NCBI GenBank assembly: GCA_944472155.2
Contig: OX235272.1
Location: 97,098,020-97,162,019 of the forward strand
Reading direction: 5' to 3'
DNA length: 64,000 nt
DNA from: Trichobilharzia szidati
Lineage: Eukaryota; Platyhelminthes; Trematoda; Strigeidida; Schistosomatidae
In this document: positions 34,056-46,625 of the stretch, one piece after another
How positions within the stretch are numbered: the stretch's first letter is position 1
How the letters are laid out: the number at the start of each line of letters is the position of its first letter
Position numbers and translations under genes: made by a program
The notes under the pieces: generated by a model
What the model was told of the DNA's origin: nothing
Databases searched by the model: none
The model's input: only the letters and a program-made list of their open reading frames with translations

Positions 34056-35254
34056 TATCTGTAAAATGTCATAATATTGAAGCATGTTTGTTAGCAGTCA
34101 CAGGGAAAACAGTACTGTTTAAATAACAAAACAGTCGGAAGGTAATACTGGGTTAGGAATGAATAAGCCTGAAAAACCTGAGAGTCTTAGTCCCTGCTAT
34201 TCATCACAACTTTTTTAAATGGGCAAATACTGGCACCCTATAAACTAGGAGGGAACAGCAACCAATGCCTGGTTGGTTTTAAATGCGTCCTACTTGTTGA
34301 CGGATCTTGACAGTAAATAAACAACTGTATATTCGTAAATGTTGACTTGTTTGTAACACAGAAATGATGTAATAAATCAATTAAAAAAATTTGTGTCCAC
34401 TTGCTGAATTAAAAAACAGATTTCTTCACTCCAACAACTACCTACATGCTAGCAAAATAAGGACAGCACACAGAATTAAAATAACACTGCCAAATTAGAA
34501 GTATATATATATAATTGCAGTGCAACAGATTCTATGATTTAATACTTTCATCCTTTTTGTTTGTTTGAAAAGAATATTATGTTCTCACAGTGTAGATTTG
34601 TGTGCATGAGTGAGGGTCTTAGTTTTTAAATTTATAACCTCTGTGCAAGTCAGCATATCGGATTCCACACAATATGTGATATTAATCTGCTTACATCGTC
34701 ACATAGTAGATTTGTAGAAGTCTCTGTTCCCTCCACCCCCTTCCGTCCCCCACAAGTTATCTAAAATAAATTTTGTGCAGACACTGTAATACAGACAGAT
34801 GTATTACAACTTGACAGAGTGAAGTCTATACATCATCACTATCCAAAATGAACATTAGACATACTTGCTGTTTGTTCTGTATTAAGTTTAACTTTCTGGT
34901 ATAGAGGTACACGAAAAACTGTGTATATATGCGCACAGGCATATTCAAATACATCTACAAATAAGCCATACTAATCAGAGAAAGTTTCAGAGAAAGAGAC
35001 TAGCGGTTGCAAATGAAGTCGCACACAAACACACACAATACATAACTTACACAATTTGGTGATCTGTCCGTTCGCAATGACCTAATTTTCTACACAATTT
35101 ATAGAAACCTAACTGTACATTCTCAGTGTGCTCTTGCAAAGAAAAAAGCAAGACTCCTATAGAACGAAACTGTATATCAAGTTGCATGCTGTAGTAGAGA
35201 AAAATTATGAACTTAAACTAATAAAGAATTTATATTTTGGGTTTTTTATCTAGG

Positions 35255-35790
35255 GATCTGGGCTGATTTCAATGTAGATTTCTTCACAAAACAACATCAG
35301 TTAGAGATTGTTGAAAATCAAGGAGAACTGGACAGCTTTTTCTGGGACTCTTCATCAGAGTGCACCCACGGCCACATCAGTGATCGAATCTGGAACCTTC
35401 ATCTACATTCAAAATAATCAAAATCCCTACAAAATCCAATAATCTGAATATCGTTCTGCAACTGACTGATGGTTACTGGATGGATGTTATGAAGCCATGC
35501 TAAGGAGTCGTGGTCAGTAGGATCCACCATTTCAAGGGGGAAGTGGGTACTCATCGAAGGCATCGGTGAGGGTAGCAATATATCACGAATCGATAAAAGT
35601 TGGAATTAACAGGTCATTAAGTTCCAGCCCAAATGGCTGAATGGTCAGCGAGCCTGACCCAGGCTCGGTTCCTGGTGTGACCACAGACATACACTGCTGA
35701 AGTGTCCCAATCCAGGACACAGTTACCCAATGATCTCTAACTGATGTTGGTTCGTAGTGAAGTCTATGTTGATAGTAGAGATTTTTTGCT
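35255..35790. repeat. Family B inverted pair, diverged
   Basis: The left arm (35,262-35,440, minus) starts TTTCAATGTAGATTTCTTCA; the right arm (35,590-35,770, plus) ends GTAGTGAAGTCTATGTTGAT, its inverted match. The right arm has hammerhead CTGAAGT (last core base mutated) with stem II GTCC/GGAC. Confidence 0.6.
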
Positions 35791-35879
35791 TCAGTAATCT
35801 CTGCATATGTGTATACGTGAAAACTATCAAGTGTCTAAACAAGAAGTGTATGGCTTTGATTGGGGAAGGTATGTAAATT

Positions 35880-35985
35880 ACTTCAGGGTAGACATTATAA
35901 CAGTCCTATTTTAATCGCAGAACCACTGAGAAACAGGAAGTACTGGATAATTATTTTGTCCTAGAAGCTGCTAGACTTCAACCTA
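35880..35985 (-). mobile_element. Family B fragment
   Basis: End block and GAGAAACAGGAAGTACTGGA near 35,929 in minus orientation; truncated after the hammerhead region. Confidence 0.4.
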
Positions 35986-37374
35986 ACAAACTGATCTTGT
36001 AACATAACTCTTGAAGAATAGTAAACACAAACTGCTGCAATTCATTGAACCAGCATGAAACAGTTGTTTTGGTGAAAGTGATACATTTTTCAAGTTTGAC
36101 ATGCTTCAATACATAGCTGACAAGTCTGTGATTTCAGGCGCATATCTCAGAAAAGAGCACAAGCTTTACCGGAAATCGCAGACATAACTTGCTGATGGTT
36201 ACCAATAGTCAGGTGACTTAGACTGAACAAGGCTTCATCTCAGATGACTTCTTACAAATCTTAAAGTACAATCCTGCTATTTAGCTTAGTTGTTACAATG
36301 GACAATTGACCTATAAATTTAGATTACATCTTAGGAATAGGAAGCAACAGTCTTTGAAAATCCAACATCTCTGTAAGGAAATTTTGTACACAGTTGTGTT
36401 GACCTGACTTACATTGCATATTATCTCTCCGTCATGAGGAGGGTATTTCTACAAGCATACGAAAAAGTACGTGAGGTCTAAAATTCAAAGCTGGCTTACT
36501 CATTAACTAATTCAGGCTTTGTTAAGCTAATCAACTGATTTGATCACTGATCTTCTGGAAAGCTGAGTGACTCATACAAAACAGTCGTCAATATAACCAC
36601 ATCGTACGCATTATTAAGTGTTACAGCTGAAACAATGGGTAGTATTTACAATATTTTCCAAAATAGGATTTCCGTTAGCATGTACGGTCACCTAACTACA
36701 GTTGGGTAGAGATAAATTCATTTTAACGGCGACATGTTTAGTGGAACTTGTGAAAAGTTTTCGTTTAAATTGGCGAAACTTGTTGTTGATTTAAAAAACA
36801 AATAAGATCATGAAAATCAAACCGAGAATTTCTGTGTAAAAGAGCCTTAGAAACATATGAAAAGCTCTTCTTAAAGTGAATCCTTTTAAAAAACAACAAC
36901 TAATTTTCCATTATCTTGTATTATCATTTATTCTAGTTCGACTTTTTCAATATCATCTAAGAAACTATACCTATTTACCTTAATCCCCACTTAATGGTAA
37001 AAACTCATCTCTTTATATATTTTCATTCCAGTCTTGAATAAAATCGATTCCAATTAGCCTGTGCTTGACATTAAAAGCGACATTTTATTCTCTACACTTT
37101 ATTGTTATCATTATTATTTACTTAGCTTCTCGTCAGACACAATTTCTTATTATCAGTTGAGTCTAACCAAAAACACTGACCCATATAAGTAAGTAGGTAA
37201 GAGTGAATGACAAGTTTATGGCAACAAAATTAGGTAATCTTTAAATAAGTAGCCATAATAATAATAACAGGATAGCAACTGACTTCATTTGATTCCTGAA
37301 ATATATGTATCTAGCAGGAATAAATACTACTCCAATAGATAAATGCGGGTTAAACTCCTATTCTTCTCCTTCTC

Positions 37375-37398
37375 TTGTGTGTGTGTGTGTGTGTGTAT
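37375..37398. repeat. TG dinucleotide microsatellite
   Basis: About 11 TG units within intron 3. Confidence 0.95.
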
Positions 37399-38039
37399 TG
37401 GCGTCACTTTCTTCCATCACTTTACCCTCCTCTTTGTTTCCCTTATTCTAGTTTTTAGTAAGCTATTTAAAAATTTTAAATGAACATCAAGTGGAGTTAT
37501 CCTTTCAAATACCAGTAGATATCATAGTAATTATATAACTGAAGTGGTTGCATTTAATATGAACCTGTTGCTGAGGTTTTTAATGGCTTAAGTAGGCGAC
37601 TTTTTATTCACTTATTATATAATAAATAGAAGATTACATTGAGGTAGAAATCCATTAAAATGCTGTTTTCACTGTATTTGGTTTTCTCTTCGACTCGAAA
37701 GGGAAGGCGAGCCAATTCTTTATGACTGACAGTAGTTGTATCAAGTTAAGTGAAGTGAAAATAATATCGACATGGATAAATTTTATTTATTGAGATGTAG
37801 TGACCAAATTACTAACCACGATTATTGGGATAATTAGGGAAATGTTCTAATAATCTAGAATCATTGTTGATTAAACTTTTCAAGAAAATTTTGGCAGGAT
37901 TTTAGTGAATGATAATAGTCACTCTGATATACTTCGAGTAAGTCTTCTTTGGATCATCGTTTCATTTATTTACAATGGCTGAATTATGGAGACTTAACTA
38001 GTGGACACGTTTCAGTTTAATTTCAGTCATTGTGAGGTA

Positions 38040-38400
38040 AGAGTGTGAATGGCAATCCAGAAAGCACGTATAATTCCATAATGGTGTATAATATTGATGT
38101 CAACCAGGAGTGTCTGCCAATCAGATGGAAGTGATCTAAACACCGGAGAGCCATTTCACTCGTTTTCGGGTTGAGCTTGTCAGACTGCCGGATCAGTTCA
38201 AAACATACGAGAATTTTAACTAAACGTTTGGGCAAATTGGTAATACATGGAATTAAAACTGAAATTAGCGAATTAAACACTCCAAGGTAAAAGTTCCCCA
38301 TGGAAATGGCTTGGCTGTCTAGGGTGAGTTAAATCGGCTAAACCACTGATGAGTCCGACCCCAAGGGGACGAAACGGCTATCTCATGTTTGGAACACTTT
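38040..38400. repeat. Family D repeat with two opposed hammerhead motifs
   Basis: The left part (38,120-38,200) matches the GTGATCTAAACACCGG and CATTTCACTCGTTTTCGGG blocks of family D in the orientation that puts its hammerhead on the minus strand. The right part carries a plus-strand hammerhead, listed next. The intervening 140 nt is not matched elsewhere in the window. Confidence 0.5.
38346..38384 (+). ncRNA. Hammerhead ribozyme motif, near-complete core
   Basis: CTGATGA (38,346-38,352), stem II GTCC (38,353-38,356) with GGAC (38,367-38,370), GAAAC (38,371-38,375) and an ATC triplet (38,380-38,382). The second stem III pair is C-A. I cannot find a convincing stem I in the flanks, so the copy may be inactive. 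Confidence 0.5.
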
Positions 38401-38814
38401 GTTAACAAGTTGGTGAGCGCTACTGGTCAATGTAAGTGGTTCTCAACTACTCATTTTATTCAGTATAATTAGAATCTTTATTAGATATTGTTGATTGGTT
38501 TTACTTCTCTTGTCATTTATCATTCAAGACGTGCTGAGGTTATTTGTCGTTTTGATTAATAATATGCAGTCTTCAGATGAAGGTAAGGAGACTAGTGACA
38601 GTGGGACTAATGTTTTTAGGGGAAAAACAAAACATATAAATTTTACATTGGTTTCACCATTCACAAATAATGCTGTCATCAATTCTGCATTAAGTATATT
38701 CTGTTTGTCATTGTCCATTGCTTATTAGATTCCTCTTAGTGCCATCTCCTTCTTCCTACGTTTCTCCTTCAATGGATTTTCCACTGACACAGAAATTATT
38801 GCTGCTTCCAGATT

Positions 38815-39375
38815 GATCACAAGGTGGCTTCATCTTGGCGAACTACTGAAAAGCAGGAAGAACTGCACAACTATTCTGTCCTTATTTGAGATTCTTTAGC
38901 TGCAAATACCAGTGAACCAGCCAGTGATCGAACCCAAGAACTTCAGTTTGCAAGGTGAGCTCATAGACAGTCCATTCACTGGGACGGAATTCAATGGCTA
39001 ATGAATTCTAACCTTGTGCCACCACCAACCACTGTCATCGGCGAATATTTGTCCTCACACCCAGCTTGGAGAAATCTGTTCATCACGTTTTCCCACCAGA
39101 ATTCTAAGCAACTTCATATTGTAGTCAGTCACCAGTTTGGACTAGACTAATTTTCAAGTGTTGCTGCGCAGGGATTTGATTGACGTGGTTTCATCTCAGT
39201 GGTTCGACGGTCTACAAGTTTGCCTTGTAACCTCGACGTCCAAGGCTCGATTCGTGGTTGAATGATGGTTAAGTGGCGCCGAATATTCCCAAACAAGGAC
39301 AAAACAGCCGTACAATACTCCTTATTTTTCCAGTGGCCCTTTAACCGATGTCAGTTCTTGATCAATCTTGAAATC
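38815..39375. repeat. Family B inverted pair, diverged
   Basis: Left arm 38,830-39,015 (minus): B-box region GATCGAACCCAAGAAC, then CACTGGGACGG and ATGAATTCTAAC. Right arm 39,180-39,370 (plus): TCAGTGGTTCGACGGTCTAC, GCCTTGTAACC, hammerhead remnant with GGACAAAACAGC, and the AACCGATGTCAGTTCTTGAT end. The central segment (CACCAGTTTGGACTAG) is also retained. Confidence 0.65.
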
Positions 39376-40054
39376 ATTCAAAACAACACTTGGATGCTGC
39401 TGCTTTTCCAAAGACGTTACTCTGCATACTACTTATAAGCAGCACGTATTTCACAGAAAAAGCTATACAGGATGATGGCAGAGAAATTGTTGTCTTAAGT
39501 ATGCATCCAAAAATACTCTCTTTCTGAAATGCTGTGTATTCATTAAATTGGTTCTTTTAAGCTTTATCGGCGAATTAAATACTCCTTATAATCATTAGTA
39601 ATTGGAAATGATAGCCTAACTGCAGTGTTCGAATTTAAACGACCAACATTCCTGGATAGAAACATAATTATACTCTCAGTTGTTCTTGCTCTTAGACTGC
39701 ACCCACAAGTTTATCAGCAGTTTAAAAAGTACTTACGTCAGAACGACTGAAGGAAGTGACAGAATCATCAGATACACAGCCTTACCGTTTTTTCTCTGAA
39801 GCTAGACATAAACTTAATGCTGTGAATGACTTTATACTGATAGCAAGCATTTTTACCTTAAGAACGTTAAAAGAAAAACGGCTGTTACTTCCACAAACAA
39901 ACGGTACTCAGTATCCAAAACTGTGGCTTAATTTCAGCCTAAAAGCATGCTGATTATGACATCACTGTTGATAATTCATTTTTGATCATTTGCATACAGC
40001 TAATGAAGGAGCAGAGTAAGACAAGCCTGCTTATAATCAATAATCATGTTCCAC

Positions 40055-40908
40055 ATTGTGGTAGACTGAATCATGTAGCAGTGTGCAGTGAACCAATGAA
40101 AAGACTCTAAAAAATCTCGACTTCATGGATAATTTATGCCTAATGTCGCACAAACTCGAAGTTCTATGGACGAAGACCAACAAGTTATCAGAAGAGGCTG
40201 CAAAAAAAGGACTTCAGATGAACATAGAGAAAATAGAGGTTATGAAGATATCAGGCCAACGACAACAAACAGCAGTCACCATCAGTGGGAGAAATTTAAA
40301 GGAAATCACCTATTTCATTTATCCAGGCAGAATTGTCTCAACTACATGAAGACGGTAGGGAACAAGGTGTAAAACTGGGTCAGGATAGAGTCGGAAATGC
40401 AAGATGGGCCTTTATTATTCTGAGTTCAGTGTAGAGATATACAGCACTCAGCATATGGGAGAAGTTCCGAATTTTCAACGCTACTGTCAAGTCACTGCTC
40501 CCATATTGTTCTCAGACCGTGGGATACCAAAAGCATTTCCAGGAGGCTACTGCAGACCTTCATCAACAGCTGCCTTCTCTGGCTCCGTGGTGAAGATCTT
40601 ATGGGTATCTGGAAAGGAGAAGCAACGGGAAAATGTGGCAATGAACCAACCAGAAAGCTATCGCAGAAGGAAATCAAGATGGATTGGACGTACACCCAGA
40701 AGACAGTTAAGTGACATAATGCGTCAGGTCCTCAAGTAGAACTTGAACAGAAAACGACTAAGCAGCCGTACGTTTTAGATCGTGGGGGGAGGAGATGAAA
40801 TCTTGTCAACCAAAATAGACTTCAGAGAACAGACTGAAATGGCTATGTAACGTTAAAGCCTTATTTTCTATTTGCACTCTAGAAGATGAATAGTAATAAT
40901 ATAATTAT
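40055..40908 (+). mobile_element. RTE-type LINE, 5'-truncated at the reverse transcriptase
   Basis: Begins just before the catalytic motif, here decayed to FMDN, followed by LCLMSHKLEVLW, GLQMNIEKIEVMKI and ITYFIYPGRIVSTT, the conserved order seen in the FADDICVMSHKLEDLW copy at 48.9-52 kb. It ends CCTTATTTTCTATTTGCACT and an AATAATA tail. Two short overlapping frames around 40,125-40,739 show at least one frameshift. Confidence 0.8.
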
Positions 40909-41519
40909 AACAAGGCGGGAACAACAAAATACACCAAAATTTATTTTATCTTTTATGCCTGATTACTCTTGCTTTCTTAAAATTCTTGGGAGGAACTAAT
41001 TTTATGAAAGAAGAGGGACTTTTAGTTCTCCCAGCCTTTAATTTGAAAGGCGTTAAAAAGTGACATTGAGTAAAGAATAACAAAAAACAAGGAGAACTGG
41101 GTACTTGTTTCGCTGTGGTTTGCAACTTTAATAAATGAAAACCGGAAACCCAAAGAAGAATTGCACAGAAGACAGCTAGACACATGACCCCTCAACCATC
41201 TGATCTGAGTCCAATGATCCACAGCTTACACCTTTTACCGGTTTGTGAGACCATAGTCCAGTACATATTGACTAATTTACCAAGTAGCGCAGTTCCAGTC
41301 ATGTAGCCTCATGGTTTCGGAATCTCTCCTTCTCTGAGCCATGAGTGAATCAACAAAACTGTTCAGTGCTTCTTGATTATCAGTGTTTCTGTAAACTGTA
41401 CAAGTTCATGACTAAGTCCACTGTAGAACTGATCAATTCCTTTCAGTTCATCAAAGAAGACAATCATGTAAAATTAATACCCAATGGTACAAAAATACTC
41501 AGTTTTCAATACTACTACT

Positions 41520-41760
41520 ACTACTTCTTATTCCTTTACGTTCCGATTGGAACATAGGGCTTCAAGCTAGGAGCTTTGAGGCTGCGGTAGCAGTGGTTTT
41601 ATTTTTTACAGGGTGGTTTTCTGTCCTCATGCCAAACATTCCCTCTTTACCGGCCTTACTACCGGCTTGACAATGCTTAGGAGTGTATCAGCTAGGGATT
41701 GAAACCAGGACCACCTGCTTGGCTGGAGAGCGCTCTACGCTGAACCGTCGACGCTACTAC
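41520..41760 (-). mobile_element. SINE A, minus strand
   Basis: 3' block TTCCGATTGGAACATAGGGC near 41,549, body with GCTTGACAATGCTTAGGAGT, and a head with GATTGAAACCAGG (decayed B box) ending CCGTCGACGC near 41,753. Confidence 0.75.
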
Positions 41761-42599
41761 TAATAATAATATCGGTCTTTTATTTATCAATTTTCTTCAC
41801 TTTGATTGGTTATTCTCTATACTTAATTCGTTTTCATCATTGAATTGTTTTATCTCTTGCAATCATCATGTAATCACGTACATGGATTAGAGCATCTAGC
41901 GAATAATTCAAAGTTCCGGTTAAATCAACTGTTGTGAACATTATTAAAATATGACAATTTACAAAGAGTATAGGTGTGTGTTTTCATGTGTGTTCGATGA
42001 GTTGGTAAACACATAAATTTATGTTTATTTGTTCAAGTGATTAGAAAATAAATTCAAACTGTTTGTTGATGTCTTTTCTTCTGTTCATGAAAAGTCACAG
42101 GAATTTAAAAGTCACTAACTAGACCAATAAACATGCATTTAAACAAAATTAATTCCAGTTAATCAATGATTTGTAAGGTTAATCTCACCACTTGAATCGG
42201 TAGCACGTTGCAAACTATGCATATATTAGGTGAAATATTTGAAGTGGATGGATCCTTGGGTTACATATTATGCTTCCATTCTCTGCTGAACTGTAGGCCG
42301 TTTATGTACTGAAAAATTTCTCTACTGATGAGTAGCAAAACATTAGAAAACTGTGCTATAAGATTGTCTGTGTGTTCTAACAAAACTTTGAATCCAAAAA
42401 TCATGAACTCCAGTGCATGATATTCGCTTTGTTTTATTCCCTGAAGTCGATGGTTTAATTGTAAATTTTTCAGTGTCCTTCAATTCTAACTTTACAATGT
42501 ACAGAATATGTTAAAAAGTCTTAACAAGGCTTCATACATCCTTAAATTAGTCCGGAAATTACCTAAAAACATTGATACACTGAACAGATATTCTTTTCA

Positions 42600-42825
42600 A
42601 GAACTGACAGTAGCTAGAATTCAGGGGTCATTGAATTCAGGTCCAGGAGGCTGAACAGTCAATCAGTCTGATATCGTAGCCTGAAGGGCCTAGGTTCGGT
42701 CTCTGGTGGAGTAGTGGGTGCGTACTGATGAAGAGTTCCAAGCAGTAACGAAACGGTTGTCCAGTACTCCCTGGTTTTCAGTAGCTCTGTAATTGATATC
42801 AGTCCGTGCTCAAACATCAAGGAAT
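42600..42825 (+). mobile_element. Family B copy, single plus-strand arm
   Basis: Starts TAGCTAGAATTCAGGGGTCA; B box AGGTTCGGTCTC near 42,692. The hammerhead has stem I GTACTG/CAGTAC, core ATGAAGA (first base C to A), stem II GTT/AAC, GAAAC, loop GGTT and GTC near 42,723-42,765. It ends GTAATTGATATCAGTCCGTG. Confidence 0.65.
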
Positions 42826-43009
42826 TTTCTAGCGATTTTAATTCACCATTTCTTTGTCATGAATTCCTGTGTGTCCAAGTGTCTCATAGTACTTTTAGTA
42901 ATCCAAGTTCGATACATAAAAAAGTCACAATAATTGTATATTCACCAAAATTTCTTGATATTTCTAATTAAAATGAGGTAATTCGTTGAATCATTCATTA
43001 GTATTTCAA

Positions 43010-43140
43010 TGTTAGAAGGCTCGCCAATGACTTAGGTAGTCTAGATCCGATTCCCGGCTGACTGACGTACTGCTTAACCTCCCCCAGTTTACTAGCCCAT
43101 AGAAAGCTGGGAAGAGATGAAAGCTCGAATGTGGGTCTAG
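43010..43140 (+). mobile_element. SINE A fragment, plus strand
   Basis: AAGGCTCGCCAATGACTTAG and the B-box CCGATTCCCGGCTGAC near 43,048 match the SINE A head; the body is mostly lost. Confidence 0.5.
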
Positions 43141-44373
43141 TGAGCCCACCTACTAAATTACCTTATTCCTTGCTTAAATTTAACAAATTGACAGTGAAAT
43201 AATATAGTTTTAAAAGATAAACAGACATTGACTATCATACTGCGAAAAGATTGGTTCTGCAACAAAAGAGATTTTAAAATGTGGTGAAATAGTTTTGACT
43301 GGATTTGACAATAATGTAGAATTGTAAATATTATTCTTGAAAGAATATCACTGATGATAAACTCCATTTTTTAAAAGAAAAAATAGCCCCAATTGAGTAC
43401 ATTTTAAATAGAATGAACTCATAATATTCAGACTTAATTGGACATTATAATGTTTATGAATTGATACTTCCAATTACTGACACCAAAGGATAAAATATGG
43501 TAGATCAGTAACCAGATCATAGGTAATTAGTGTGACTCTTTAGTCTTACGTGCAAATTAAACAGTATCCGACAATCTCATAGAGAAAATGAGTTTTCTCA
43601 GGTCTTTGTATATACCTTGCCGTTAGACGCACAACTGAAAGTAAGCAGGACATTCTGTCAACTGACTCCTATTGTTTAATGTCAAGTATTATCTTTGAAC
43701 ATTGATATCAGGTGAATTAATATGTGGTAAACTGATGGTTCGAGAATATACATAATATGAAAAAGGAGAAGGGTAGATTTCGGAAGCTTTCTTGACAGTC
43801 AACCCTAATGATAATATTGTAAGATTTTTCACCAAGTATTTGTGAGCAAATGAATATCAAGGTCATGTTAATTACCATTGATTCGCTAGTTGTGAATCTA
43901 TTAACTTACAATTTATTAGCTTTGCCATGTTGACGATGTAACAATCCACACAATAAAAATCTTTATTGTTACAGAATACAGTTTCTGGCTAGAACTCCTC
44001 TCAGCACCCCACTTCGCAGTTATTCTATAAAGAAAACATTCCTAATGAATTCGGCAGTGTGGCGATACACTGCTCTAGGGACACCTGGTTCATCTGAAGT
44101 CTGCGCTTGTTTGTGTGTGTGTGCTACCTAAAAAAGAACTTCAAGATATATATTTTCATAAAAATATTGGTAGAAGGGTTTTCATTATAACAGTGAATAG
44201 TGTATTCCAGTCCCGATAAAAACATTGTTTCCTACTGAAATGCGAAAATATGGGAGTGGAATCTTTGGGAATGTTAGAGAAATGAATTTTTTTTTTATAA
44301 AAATTAATCTTTTCAATATATTTGATTGTTAGTAATATTTTTAAAGAAATTTTATCTCTTGAATGCACTTCAG

Positions 44374-44900
44374 ATACACACTATTCGACTGAAAACAAAT
44401 CACCAAGCAGCAGTAACACTGGCAGTATCATGCTGAATAGACAGGTCAATGATATTGAACACTTGATTCATTCATTAAAAGATTATCAAATCCCACATTC
44501 AACTGAAAATAATAATAATAATACTCTTCAATACAATGAAACAGATAATCGTACATTTTGTACAAGTTCACTGTCATCCAATATAAACAACAAACAAGAC
44601 AGTAATTCATTTAAACGTCTAATAAACATCAATACAAATATTTATAATAGTAATAATAATAATGACAGTAATAAAGATGAATGCAGAAATATGAAAGAAA
44701 CTATCCAGTCATTTTGTTATGATGATATTCATGCACAGAAAGGTTGTACAGATCATCAGTTAAATGAGGCAAGCCCAAGTAATAATGATTTCTACGATGG
44801 GTCACTAGAATCCCCATTATCAAATGATGATATGATAGCTGATTCCAGTGTGTCCAGTATGATGGGCAGACGAAATAGGACGACATTTTCAGAGAAACAA
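44374..44900 (+). CDS. pax3/7: Pax3/7 exon 4: linker and start of the homeodomain
   Basis: Encodes residues 493-668. The acceptor is GAATGCACTTCAG, ending at 44,373. Most of it is Asn/Ser-rich, partly from AAT triplet repeats. Residues 518-525 (NDIEHLIH) lie where Pax proteins keep the octapeptide and fit its I-x-x-[IL]-[IL] core without the leading aromatic residue. The exon ends GRRNRTTFSEKQ, homeodomain positions 1-12, with Arg5 and Phe8 in place. The donor is CAA/GTAAGT after 44,900, phase 0. Confidence 0.9.
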
Positions 44901-44984
44901 GTAAGTACTTAAATAACTATCTATTCTAGATAGTTTAGATCGTTTTATCGTCTTCGATAATATATATTGCTATTGGAAGTATTA

Positions 44985-45135
44985 CTTTTTCACGGGATGA
45001 GGTTGCTAGTATCACGCCCAACCTTCCCTCCTTTACGGACTTACTTCTAGCTAACAAACAAGGTAAGCTTTAGTGGTGTATCGACTAGGAATCGACCCCT
45101 AACCCAACGAGCAGTTTACCATCTAACCACTGATA
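44985..45135 (-). mobile_element. SINE A, minus strand, 3' block missing
   Basis: Body GATGAGGTTGCTAGTATCAC, GTGGTGTATCGACTAGGAAT and head remnant; the LINE-like 3' block is absent at the left side. Confidence 0.55.
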
Positions 45136-45477
45136 CAACATATATATATATATCTGATCAAAAATACTTATTCTAAAAGTAGATATCTAAGCTGAAAGAT
45201 AAGACTACTTAAAATGGAGTTTAAGATCTATCACTTTATATGATAACTCTTCTCAGCACTGTACAGAAAAAAAATTGGCAAAACGAAGGGCATATATTAA
45301 CAATAGAAAAATAAAGGTGAGGTTTCAATGAATTCATCTGAATAGATATGTACAATATAATCCAGCAACAAGCGATCTGTATCAGCGGTTGAATGTGCTC
45401 TGAAAGCAGACTTATTAACTTCAAAGACTTTGTCAGTTTAAAAACAGCTTTCAAGCCTGAATTAATACCCTTTATAT

Positions 45478-45560
45478 ACAGCTGTCCAGTACTCCCAGGT
45501 TTTTCAATGGTTCTCTAACTGATGTCGGCTCATGATGAAATCCTCCAACCTTTTATGTAT
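45478..45560 (+). mobile_element. Family B end block
   Basis: CAGCTGTCCAGTACTCCCAG followed by the TTCTCTAACTGATG block and ATGAAATCCTCC. This starts at the hammerhead's stem III/cleavage segment and contains only the repeat downstream of it. Confidence 0.6.
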
Positions 45561-46334
45561 AACTTAACATCGAAAAGTGGTGAAATACTTATTGATTTAG
45601 TAGACGAAGACTTTCTCATAGTATTCATCCTAGTAAAATTATTTATTAGGCTTTAATTTTTAAAAAGGATATGGTCAAAAGATTGCTGTAGACAAGTCGG
45701 GATTCTGATTTGTGTTGAATTGGTCATTTTCCTGCGTAGACCATATGAAACCAATGTAACGTCACTAGGTGGTGGAGTTAAGGGCAAGAAGACTTATTCT
45801 TGATACATTTCTTCCCCTCGATAAACTCGCACAAAGCAACAACAACAAACTGAACAGGTTAACATGAAGTCATTTTATTTCATTGGTTCTTATCAACTCC
45901 AGATAACCTAAAACAATTCTCCACACCTAATTAGTGCCCAACTTCCGTTTTCGATTCTAGAACACTCCTGTAACTTTTTTATATATCAGAACAAACTTGA
46001 CATATGTAGTTATTTACTCTCAACTTCCTGTATATTCAATTATGCAGTATTACTGATGGCCATCTTAGAGTTATTTAATTAAAGTATATACAAATTTTAT
46101 ACATTGATGCAGTAAGTGTTTTAGGTTGTATGTAGTTGACAAGATTCAACTAAATAAAGTGATATCATGTCATCTTTCTCAGTATTTGTCCAAAAACATA
46201 CTCCCTGGTTGAATCATCCACCCACTTAATGGTAATCCATGATAAATTAGTGTATTTAATGTTGTACAATTAGAAGAATTCTGATAAGAGTTCTTGAACT
46301 TAATGCCAGACATAACCGTGTAAGCATAAATGCA

Positions 46335-46625
46335 TGACTCCGTACACTAATGACTGCCTGATATCAGTAGCTGGGTACCGCTCATATCAGCAAGTAGTGC
46401 TTGCTTGCCTGATCGATGTGATCTAAATTCGGAACAACCGTTTCGCTCATTTGGGATCGAACTCATCAGTGGTGTATCCATTTTGACTCAGCTCAGACAG
46501 TCGAATCAAGTAAAACCATCCAATATGGTGTCCAGCTACTCAAATCAATCAACTAGCAGTATGTAGTGTCACGCATTTATACTTGCTTTCTTGATTACCA
46601 CTTATGGTATTAAACAGACCACATA
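46335..46625 (-). repeat. Family D hammerhead repeat
   Basis: Minus-strand hammerhead at 46,469-46,434: CTGATGA, stem II GTTC/GAGC (one G-T), GAAAC, loop GGTT and GTT as cleavage triplet, with both stem III pairs intact. Stem I is not evident. CAAGTAGTGC near 46,410 and CAGTATGTAGTG near 46,557 flank it as related blocks, a layout like terminal repeats of Penelope-like elements or retrozymes. Confidence 0.55.

Larger units (their letters stand above)
30640..44373 (+). other. Pax3/7 intron 3
   Basis: The largest intron, 13.7 kb. 30,690-33,370, 34,060-35,250, 35,990-38,035, 39,380-40,050 and 43,145-44,373 hold nothing I can name except a TG repeat (37,375-37,398). The rest is repeats listed separately. 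I saw no RED-like coding segment in it, but a short diverged exon could be missed by eye. Confidence 0.6.

Noticed and set aside
42295..42345. CTGATGAGTAGC resembling a hammerhead core near 42,325
   Set aside because: No matching GAAAC segment or stems nearby; treated as chance.
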